Positions 46,811 to 57,000 of a stretch of 64,000 nucleotides of DNA are shown one piece after another. A model generated the notes under the pieces. It was not told where the DNA came from. It made no database searches and saw only the letters and a list, made by a program, of their open reading frames with translations. This DNA comes from Hymenopus coronatus (taxonomy: Eukaryota > Arthropoda > Insecta > Mantodea > Hymenopodidae): assembly GCA_030762935.1 (NCBI GenBank), contig CM060883.1:93299501-93363500 (forward strand), read 5' to 3'. How positions within the stretch are numbered: the first letter of the stretch is position 1; the number at the start of each line of letters is the position of its first letter. The position numbers and the translations under genes are program-made.

Positions 46811-49085
46811 GACAGCAATGGATTTATTACTATTAAAAGCGTAACCTTTAAGTAATACTCTCCATTTAAACATCAAGAAAGATAATTAGTGATTTAAAAT
46901 ATGAACCACTGGGTGTAAAAATATGAACCTTTTACCTACTTGTTCAGGAAAACATCTTTTATCCTAGCTACTTGTTACTTTTCTGAAATATGCCTGTGCG
47001 CACGTGATATTGCAATTGAGTTTTACCAACGCTGCGTCATTGCTATTGGCTACTGCCGTATTAGTGGGCATGCCTCAAATATCAAGAGGTTTGGCTCGCA
47101 CTAGTACCACATTACAAAACTTGCTGTACGACAATAGTTCTTTGTATATTCAATCAGACTCCTGTCATTTATAGCAGATGACAAGTCTAATCCATTCCCT
47201 TTCATCATCTTCAATAATAACTGCACATTTCCACAAATTAATTATTTTATTCCCTGTCCATCTATATAAAAAATATGAAACACTGTATCATCCAGCACAA
47301 CTCATCCCCTTTGAGATGGTAATTCTTTGACACCCAACATAACAAAAGCAATTGTGTCTTGTTATAAAGTACTTCTACAATACCTTAATTAACTTGATTA
47401 CATGTTTTATACAAGCAACATGCTGAATTATTTCTCATTTATCTTTTAACTTGTATTATTAGCTAAGTTAGCTTGTGCTAAGGGAAAGCAGAGATTTACG
47501 CAGTAGGATATCACAAAAGGCAACCCCTATTGTATGTGAAAACCTTGAGAACTTGGGAAAAGTCCCACATATTCTGTAAAGAGCGTATGTTTCTTTGTAT
47601 TAGTTTATCACATAGTATACTCATGTGATCTGAAGACATAGGGTGTAAGCTTTTAATGCCAAGTGTCAGCCAATAAGGTCAAGGAAAACATTTTCTTCAG
47701 AAGTGCATACAAGCTGCAACAAACTGAGAACTTACACTGCAAAATCTGTCACTCATTGTAATAAAATCACGCTTAAAACATTAAATGTGTGTATGTATTT
47801 TTTGTAAGAGTGAGCGAAATATAACAGTGTAAAACAGTATTCTGAAAAGGTTTCTTGGAGCTTCAAGGTGCTAATATTTAACTGTTCTGTCAAGGTGTCT
47901 CTGCTAAGAGTTTAACGTTACTAGAGTGAACACCACCCCTAGATTAAGTGCTCTACCAAGCCCACTACAGCAAAGTCGAAGCAGAGAAACATCATCTTCT
48001 ACCAGATCCTTAATCAGGTATGGTAAACTCACCTAATCATCTATACTGTCTATTGTCACAACCAATGTGACAACACTTAGTAAAGCCAAGGGCGGCAGAA
48101 CTAAGTTGTGCCTGTTATAGAGTAACAACGACACCTCCATGTCTTGACATGACTGCCAGGTGGTTAACCTTTTATTTTTCTTTCTTTTAGTTTTGTAATT
48201 ATGAACATTTCTTTTGGGTATCTTTGAGATTTTTAGCAAGATACTTACACAGATGCCATTCATCAAACTCGTGTGCTATTTGGAAAAGCCCTTGATGATG
48301 AGCAGAAAGAAAATGTATCTACACAGTTTACAAGTAATTTCAATAATATAATTTCCAAATCCCCAGCAATCTGCCGCTTATTTCATGACTAATGCTATAT
48401 ACTTTGGCTGTCAAATTGGTTGTCCCCAGCTAATTAAAACTTTTCATTTTTTCTAGCAGTCAATTCTTCTATTATGTTATTGTAAACACACACACTTTAT
48501 TACAGATGAAACATAGGTTTATAATATAATTCTATAAAATGAAGGAGCAGATACGAAGTACAAATTATATGCCTTAGTGGATGAATTGAAAAGACTCAAA
48601 CCATTCACATGGAGATGCAACTAATTTCATAACATGACTTTTTTTTTTTTTTTTTTCATTATGTAAAATTGTGTTATTTTGTGAACATCATAAAATTAAT
48701 GTCATTATTGCATTCAGTTTTTAGCAGCTGCACAAATTGCCTATTTTTTATTTGTAGTACAGAATCACTACTGTTGTTACTAGCTGCTTCACAATGAAAT
48801 GCATCCTTATCAATTTCAGAAACTCACACTGCCATTGTGAGCTGTTTCTACTTCTCATACACTGTCAGCAAGCACACTTATTCATATTCTGCTTTACACT
48901 CTCCGACACTTGTAATGTCTGCCTAGTATTCTAAAAAGGCAAGTCCACTTTTCTTTAATATTGGTCTACTCAGTTTAATATCCAAAACTTCATTTTTAAG
49001 CCGGGAAGTAATTTTAAAGGCATCTGGAATGAAATGTTCAGAACAAACCATGGAAATTGAGTAGTCTTGAAATTATGTTGATTTA
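46811..49085. other. AT-rich stretch, nothing recognised
   Basis: No coding domain was recognised. There is a T20 run at about 48638. A 77-codon minus frame at 48033-48266 has no motif. Confidence 0.4.
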
Positions 49086-49088
49086 CTC

Positions 49089-49733
49089 AAGAATATTTCT
49101 GAGTTGGGTTTGTAACACTTAAGTATCGCTTGCATATAGTTTTTCCAGACTAGTTCACTTATCACACAAAATAACACACCATAAGTTTAAAAAAATATTC
49201 AAAAAACATAGAATCACACTTGCCCCTCAAAATAAGTGCAGCCTACAAAAAATGCTCTGCAAAAACCAAAAAGACCAAATCCCAGAACATAAAAAAATCA
49301 GGAATCTACAGAATAAATTGTGTAGATTGCAACAAATTCTACATTGGTAAAACAAAAAGACACCTTATATTAAGATTTAAAGAACACATGAGAGCAGTAA
49401 AATCAAACAAACTGACAATTCAGCCGTTGAACACCACTTTTGGTCTACTAATCATGAAATAGTACCTAACATTCACCTTATAAAATCTGTCAGATATGCA
49501 GCAGAAAATCCACATCATTAAAAACCAATGCCACGTATTCAACTTTGAATTGCCGCCACAAAATATATTGTGGAGGTTTGTCACTCAGGGACCATCCCAC
49601 CTCAACATAGAACACCCCGTGGAAATTCAGTTGGAATCATTGACACCTAAGCCCACATGGCTTCGAAACTGGTCTGGAAAAACTATACAAAAGTGATACT
49701 TAAGTGTTGCAAATCCAACTCAAAAATATTCTA
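49089..49733 (+). mobile_element. Penelope-like element fragment with GIY-YIG endonuclease
   Basis: The plus strand at 49220-49462 encodes 'KKSGIYRINCVDCNKFYIGKTK' (GIY and YIG motifs with the Cys pair, split here by the usual 10-11 residues), then 'RHLILRFKEHMRAVKSN' with the conserved Arg/His helix, followed after a shift by 'EHHFWSTNHEI'-like sequence. This is the C-terminal endonuclease of Penelope-like retroelements. Inverted repeats of about 43 bp at 49089-49131 and 49691-49733 flank the fragment. The RT is absent. Confidence 0.8.
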
Positions 49734-49939
49734 TTCTTATGTATCACTGGTCCAAAACACCCTTTCATTAAAATTGTTGTTTGATTTATCCTATTCAGCC
49801 AAGCTTTAAGTCTGCTTGATGATATGTCTTCATTTGAAAACTTTAAATATTTATACCTAAATATACATTTGTGGTACAAGATTCCAAAAACATAACATCT
49901 AGACATTCCTAACAGATCAGCATGTATATAATAGAGATG

Positions 49940-50225
49940 TGCCCATCTTGGTAGTGTAGGATTAGCATGTCTGCCTCACATTCAAGAGGTTGTGAGTTTG
50001 TATCTCGCTTTTTTCTTTAATGCCCACTTTTATACTATGGCACTGCAGGCAATGACACATGGAATGAAGATGGAGGGGGAAACTGGAGAACACCCACCCT
50101 GCACTGCTTTGTCCCCAACAAATCTCATGTGGTCGCTTGGGATTGCACCCGAGCCATCTAGGTGAGGAGTCTGTGATCTAACCACTAGGCCATGGCACAG
50201 CCAAATCTCGCTTAGGGTGAGCTAC
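49940..50225. mobile_element. SINE-3 with two opposed tRNA-like ends
   Basis: The left end is tRNA-like on the plus strand: A box 'tagtgtaggattagcatg' and B box 'ggttgtgagtttgtatctc'. The right end is tRNA-like on the minus strand: 'gcctagtggttagatcac' and 'ggctcgggtgcaatccc' (50195 down to about 50140). The body between includes 'ggaatgaagatggaggggg' and 'gaacacccaccctgcactg'. Confidence 0.65.
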
Positions 50226-50366
50226 TTCAAAAAGTTTTTTGAGATTTCCCTTATCCTGTCACCCTACATGGTGTAATGGTTACCATACAAACTTCATTTA
50301 TTCTTTAAATTTCTGAGAAGGAATCAACATAGAAACAGAGGATTTTCACTGATATATTTTAGAACA

Positions 50367-50367
<1 letters not shown>

Positions 50368-50409
<42 letters not shown>

Positions 50410-50410
50410 T
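50368..50410. repeat. (AAT)n microsatellite
   Basis: A perfect AAT/ATA trinucleotide run of about 42 bases. Confidence 0.95.
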
Positions 50411-50455
50411 CTTCAACTTATTTTAAGTCAACAGAGTCAATCTTAACTTAACAAT

Positions 50456-50708
50456 ATATAGTCTCAGGGTAAAAGAGAAGAAATCATTTTTATCAATTTT
50501 TTCTCTTTTCAATAAATTAAAGTATTTTGCAATGTGTATTTCTAGGTAAAAGGGAATAAGTGAAAACAGTAAGTTAGATTTTGAAAATGACCTGTTTGAG
50601 ATGATTCATGTATTTCTTGGTAACCTTTTAGGATATTCAGTTTAGTTTTTTTGGCTCTCCTGTAAAATTGATGAAAATGAGTTATTCCCTTTTACCCTGA
50701 GACTATAT
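50456..50708. mobile_element. 253-bp MITE with 45-bp terminal inverted repeats
   Basis: The left arm 50456-50500 ('atatagtctcagggtaaaag' onward) and the right arm 50664-50708 are reverse complements with about five mismatches. An AT-rich flank prevents a clear target-duplication call. It sits just beyond the stop codon of COMMD3 and could fall in its 3' UTR. Confidence 0.85.
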
Positions 50709-50885
50709 TATATATGTGCTCTATGTTGCTCTTTCTTTGAAGGTACCATTTAGCATTAATCCTGTACAAAATGATCTTGTTTGATAAAACATAATTCTTC
50801 TTATTTCTTTTTTCTTAATACAAAATCCAAACAGCACAATAATAGCCTCTGGAATGTAAAGTATTGTTTATAATAAATTGTGAAA

Positions 50886-51068
50886 CTATACAGCAGAAAT
50901 TTTTTCCACATGCTTGACTGCATCTTTCAGTTTCCAAACCAAATGTTGCAGTTCTTCCTGAGTGCACAAGAACTTGATCCTGTTTCCTTCGTTGGAGGAG
51001 CTTGAGCATGACTCTGCGTGCAGCTGAATCAGGTACAAGTAGTTACCCACCTGTTCTATGCTGCTTGC
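50886..51068 (-). CDS. COMMD3: COMMD3 exon 3 (COMM domain, stop)
   Basis: The acceptor 'gttgacag' ends at 51069, and the exon reads in phase 0 'ASSIEQVGNYLYLIQLHAES', a Ser-rich turn, 'RIKFLCTQEELQHLVWKLKD' and 'AVKHVEKISAV' before TAG at 50888-50886. The beta strands and final helix complete the COMM domain. No clear AATAAA signal was found close downstream. Confidence 0.9.
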   Translation of the reverse strand, partial: ASSIEQVGNYLYLIQLHAESCSSSSNEGNRIKFLCTQEELQHLVWKLKDAVKHVEKISAV

Positions 51069-54000
51069 CTGTCAACAAATTCAAATTACATCTTTTGTTA
51101 TAGCTATGACAAGTACATATAGGCTTACCAACTTCTGAACTCTCAATTCCGGGAGAATATTAGATTTAACAGTAAAGCTGGAAAAGTCATTTGAACTTTA
51201 CCAGGCATTGTTGTGCATGCAATAGTATTTCTTTTTTATTTCTACTCCCAATGAACTAGCCATTACAACAACCCACTTACAACTATGACTGCGACACAAC
51301 TTTTGTTTTCCCTTCTCCCTTCAATACTGCAGCACACAATCAAAACACTACTATTTCCTTCTGCGCACTGCCAACCCTGGCATATAACGGATCAAATACT
51401 GTATTTTACAAAAGTATAGTGTATAAATAATAGTAAACGAATAGGAGATATCACATAATTCTGGGAGATTTAATTTCAGTTTCAGGAGCTGGGAGATTCC
51501 ATTCAATTCCAGCCATTTTGGGAGAGTTGGCAACCCTTAGTGCATAGTTTACAAAAGTGCAGCACAGATTCTAGAGAATACTGCCCCAAATATTTTGCTT
51601 GCTTCTTTTATCTTCGTCACTAAATCTGTTATTTTTTACCAGCTACATTCTGCAAAAAATGTGCTATCAATATTTCAATTGAAATACTGTATTGGGGTCT
51701 AATGAAACTTTTAATGCTGTTTCTTATAACTAAGCTCTTCTTGCATAATTTCATTACCTGGGCAAAAGTTTATGAATAATGTAACAAGTCACAACATGAA
51801 GGAGTGAAGTACACTAGCAGATTATTGTTACGTTGGAAGAAGACAGTGATGTTGGCTATGAGGAGCTGTAGTGTGATTGTGTGATAAGCTGGATCACAAC
51901 CAACAACATTCCTTTGAGCAAAATACTCCATCTCGTCTTCTACATATTAATTAGGAATAAAAATTAGCTTTATAGCAAACAAAGTGATTTCACAATAACC
52001 TGGATAACAAAATTAAACTTTGTGTGTTAAATGGAAACTGAAAGGTGATTTATATGGAGTTTAATCTGCTGATTTCAAATCTATTACCAGCCTTTTTTTT
52101 TTTTTTTTTTTTTTTTTTATTGGGCATAGATTTTTGTTTAACACATACATTTCAGTTCAATGAGAGACAAAACAAGTTACATTTTTCTGTATAGTGTCTA
52201 GCTTTAGCAGCATCCCTTTGAGAGTCCAACAATAGTCAGCTCCTTTCCATCGTAGAAACGTTCAACATGTTCATTACTTACACTGCTAAGTGTAAATGTG
52301 AGACACATTACAGCTTCTTTGAATTAGTTCCCTTATTTGTGTACGAATATGACCTCTTTCATCTTGGCGCCACTCATACTAGGGAATTTCATTTTCAAGA
52401 ATTCAACATTTTTACCTGTACAATCCATTGTTTTGACAAAATTCTTGATTAACCCCAGCTTGATGTGTGGTGTAATATTCTCTGACTTCACAAGTTTTGA
52501 TCCTAAAACTCCAGAGTTTCTTCCTGTGATCATTGTTTCTGAAGGTAGTGGTTTTTTTCTGTCCTACTCACAAAGAAACAACAGAACTTTGTATATCCTA
52601 GTTGACTATCACTTTCAGATCACCACTAACTATATGCAGTGATGCCAACCGTAGTGGAATTCTGCTACGCTAGCGAAATTTGAGCCTTCGGGAGACATGG
52701 CGGAGAAAAACGAAAAGGTGAGAAAATGTATTGGCTTTTGTCAATTTATAAAAAAAATCAGCCAACTTATCGTTAGGCAACTATGCTGAGGGAAGTGGCT
52801 CAAGGAATCTCTCATGTGAAAGATAAGTTGATAACTCATGTTAATATTTGTTTAATGCAAGCACCTGGCCTCACAGTATTTATAAACATATTGAGATAAC
52901 TGATGTTTTTCAAAAAGTTGATGCAAGCTATGATAACCTAATCTATACCTTAGGCAGCATGATGAAGCACTCGCTCATCACAGGCACCTAGTTATATCAT
53001 ACTGTCAGCTTGCCGACGAGGTATTGCATTAAATCAAATAGTGCGTTACTTTTAATTGCCCCTAATTATAATTTATAATGAGTGATAAAGGGTACTCCAC
53101 CCCTACGAAAAAAAGGGAATACAGTGGATAATTGTCGAAAGATGAGAAGAAAGCGAGAACATAGTTGTTTTCTGACAAGTGGTTGAAAGACAATATTTTT
53201 TTAAATGGTTACAACCAGTTACAGAAGACAGTGCTAAAGCAAAGTGCAAAGCATGTAGTGCTCTTTTGGGGGCAAAAAGAAGTGATCTTTTGAAATATAG
53301 TGAAAGCCAGAAACACAAGAAGAATCTAAAAGCTACTGACAACACAAACATTTCTCAGGTAATTAGTAAATTAATGTGTTTATATTTTACTGAGGAACGA
53401 ATAATGACTAAATTCATTTTAATGTGATTTTTCATTTAATCAAAAGATACATTTTTGTCACTAAAATAGGCCAAAATTATCATAGAGAAACTAAAATATT
53501 TTTTTCTAAGACTGATAGTAATGACACTCACAATTTTGATAATTTTCTTATTTAAAATAATAAATTGGTATAATAAGCAAAATATACAGTACCTCCAATT
53601 CTTTTGTTTCTTATTTTACAGATATTTCGCACAGTAAAAGAGGACAAAAGTGCTACCGTTGCTGATCTAAAATTTAGTTTGTTGCCGTCCATAATTTCAG
53701 CTACAGTTCCATTCAGCATATTGCTCAAGTGTCTAAATCAAATTTTAAAGATTCAGCAATTGCCAAGGATGTTACTCAAGGACGCACTAAATGTACAAGT
53801 ATTGTTCAAAATGTTCTCTCTTCAAAAATCAAGGATGACTTAAGTAAGGAGTTAAAAGATAATGAATGCTCTATCCTTGTAGATGAGAGCACAGACATCA
53901 GTAATACATGGCTGCTTTATGTGTTAGCAAGATATATTCATAATAATGAAATGAGAACCCAACTTCTTGATTTGGTTCCCATTGGTAGCAATGAAGGTAC

Positions 54001-57000
54001 TGCAAAGGGTCTTTATAATTTGTTCAAAAAATGTCTTGCAACAACAGATGTCAACGTAGAGAATGTCATAGGCTTTTGTTCTGACAGTGTCAGTGTTACG
54101 TTATGCAACAAGGAGTAGTTTAAAACTCACCTTCTTAATGACAAATATTTATTAATGGTTGTGTATGTCATTCAGCACACCTAGTGGCTGTGGCAGCATC
54201 GCAAGAGATTCCTGCATATGTTGAAGAATTGCTGCAAAACGTGTCCAGTTATTTTTCCCGTTCCCCTAAAAGGCAGAGTATCTTGGAAGAATTCCAAAAA
54301 TTCATGCATACTTCTGCATTAAAGATGTTAAGTCCCAGTCAAATAAGGGGGCTAGCATTATTAAATTGTGTTAATCGTGTTCTTCAACAATGGGGTGTTC
54401 TTTTTGAGTTGTTTAGCATGGCAGCGTTTGAAGACAAACATCCAGTGGGCAGTATGATATTTTCTGAACTTCAGAGTCCCCATCTGAAGGCATATCTTTA
54501 CTTTTCAATCATGTTTTGCCAATTTTTAACCAGTTCAATGCAATGTTCCAGTCTCAAAATGTTCTCGTGCAAGATTTGTACCCCGAAAGTAGGAGATTTG
54601 TTAGAATACTGGCAATGAATTTTGTGAAATCTTTGTGTTTCTCAATGATGAAAAGCTGGACATATTAAATGTTTTTGATCCTCATGCCTTGCTTCCAATA
54701 AAAGAGGTAAATGTTGGTCAGGATACTATGGAAATGCTTACGGAATACCATGAGAGGGACAAAGAACAATTCAAACTTGCCTGTGTTACATTTTATCAGA
54801 AGTGTGTGAGTGAATTGTACATAAGGTTTCAGGTCAACTACAAGCTTTATAGGAATCATTCCTTATTCCAAGCAATGCTTTAGTCCAAAGCGCACAGAAA
54901 AAGTACAATGTTTCGGGACTTGCAAATAAATTATAAGAAAATTAATATTAAAGAAACACTGCAAGAATTTCAGAAACTAAGTACTTACTTTTCTAAAGAA
55001 CAAAAAGAAAAGTTAATTAAATCAAGCACTACTCTTGCTTTCTGGTGCAGAGTAGGAGAAATGAAAAAAATTGAAGAGCAGTATGTGGCTAAACTTATAC
55101 TTGTGTTGCCACATGGAAACACTAATGTGGAAAGAGAGTTTTCCATGATGGCTGACATCAAATCCAAACAAAAGCCTCAAACTTTGAGTCACCTCCTAAC
55201 ATAAAAATCCATCTTCAAAACAAAGACAATTGTATCTCGTACCCAATAACTGACGAGCATGTAAATAAATTTGGGAAATCCATGTACAATTTTTCGAGAA
55301 GTGCTACAGTGACAACAGAATCGTCTGACAGCGATGACTCCTAAACTACTTTACACAGCCTGTGCAACTTCCCCCTTCAGTTATTTTCAGTGACAGTTTT
55401 TAATTTATTTTATATTACGCCCCTAATAGACTTGACCCAACTACATACATCATCATCATCATCCTAATCACCATTAATCCATCATCTTGGTCATCTCGAA
55501 CATCTAGAAAAGGTAACCCAGCGGGACGTTGGATTTCTTTGGCTATAAAAATCCTTAGCATGGCTTCCTTCGGAAGGGAAGTAAAGCTGTTGGTCCCGTC
55601 GTAGACTTATGGCACGTAAAAGAACCTCAAGCCTGATAGAGAGGTCTCTGAGCAAAATTAATCAGTCTTTTACGCCCAATTTAGAATGGGACGCTGAGAA
55701 CCACAGTAGTTAAAGAGCGTCCATAAATAACATGCCATTTACATTTTCTATAGAAAGGGTATGTTGAAAAATGCTATGGTAATTTAATGTGTGTATTTAC
55801 CTAGCGGAATTTTGCTCAATCTGTAACAATATTCAATGGTTTTTGGTTGGCAACACTGACTATATGCTATTCATATATATCACATTTTATACTGTTCAGC
55901 ACAAACTTCATGTTGTCTTATGATTCGTGTCTCTTGGCAGCCATTTTCCTCTTGAGTGGTCCTTTAAGGACATTACTGTAGTATTGAGCAGTTACTGTGG
56001 TGTGTTTAGGAACCATGTGATCAATAGTATCCCAATTTTGTCAAAAAACAAGAGATGCATAACTTTCCCTGACTTGGTTGCACCTTTCCTTTTTTTCACC
56101 ATCTTGACATTTTTTATACCATTCAAAAACATGTTGTAACTTGGGCCACTGAAACACAAGCTTACACAATGGCTCCCTCAAGGTCACACATCTCTGTTAC
56201 CATGATTAGTGAATTTTGACGGGTGTGTGTTTACACAGAAAAAAATAATTCCTGTTACTTTTTGATACACCCTCGCATCTTTCACTTTCCCACCATTACT
56301 GCAGCAGCGATACAGTCTGGACCCACAATGATACCTTTCTAATGTAACATAGACAGTGAGTCAGTTGAGAAATTTAATGTCGTGCCACCATATTCCCATG
56401 GTAGTTCAGTGATAGAGCAACTGGCTAGAGACCTGGAGATCCATGGTTCAAATCCCAGCTATGGCATTGAATTTTTCAGTCTGATTCTACCCATCCAATT
56501 CCTGTCCTACACACAGCTTGTGTGAAAAAACAATTAAATTAACACCACCATAAAAGTTGGCTATATTATGAATCCTGGGGCTGATTTACAACATTGTAAG
56601 TCACTATTGGGGTATGTCATCTCAAAATTAGAGATCAATTTGTGGTTAACTGGGAAGCAGTGTCAGTTGAAAAATTTAGTGTAATGCTGGCATGTTTCCA
56701 TTGTAGCTCAGTGGTAGAGTAACCGACTAGAGACCAGGAGATCCTTGGCTCAAATCCTGACCATGGCAGTGAATTTTTCAGTCTGGCCATACCTATCCAC
56801 TTTCTATGATCTTATCTAGTGGCCCTTGTATAACTCAATTTACTATGAGAATTAGATCCAGATTCCATCATACCAAATAAACCGGGCAAAGTTTGACTGA
56901 TCATCACATCAGTTCATACCATTGGAATAGTTCACCAAAGAGATCATAACATCATTGACCACCCAAAGATGATTTGTTACATAAGGCAGAAAAATTTCAC

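Larger units (their letters stand above)
52637..55858 (+). mobile_element. Complete hAT transposon insertion (transposase decayed)
   Basis: Terminal inverted repeats: 'cagtgatgccaacc' at 52637-52650 and 'ggttggcaacactg' at 55845-55858 (13 of 14 match), of the CAGNG type found in hAT elements. Both are flanked by the 8-bp duplication 'actatatg'. The plus strand encodes a hAT transposase (53078-55344) with one apparent intron. A SINE-2 copy lies inside the 3' part. The total of 3,222 bp includes that SINE. The element lies in COMMD3 intron 2 in antisense orientation. Confidence 0.95.

Noticed and set aside
46359..46844. A 161-codon plus-strand open frame, the longest in its area
   Set aside because: The minus strand of the same stretch encodes recognisable pogo/Tigger motifs, so the plus frame is a shadow.
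50815..51009. A free-standing 64-codon minus frame
   Set aside because: The frame one base away encodes the COMM domain end with a matching splice acceptor; this frame is its shadow.
56395..56470. A possible functional tRNA gene (A and B boxes, near-cloverleaf sequence)
   Set aside because: The same sequence is present with SINE tails at 56705 and 39655 and cannot form a proper acceptor stem; it is the SINE-1 head.
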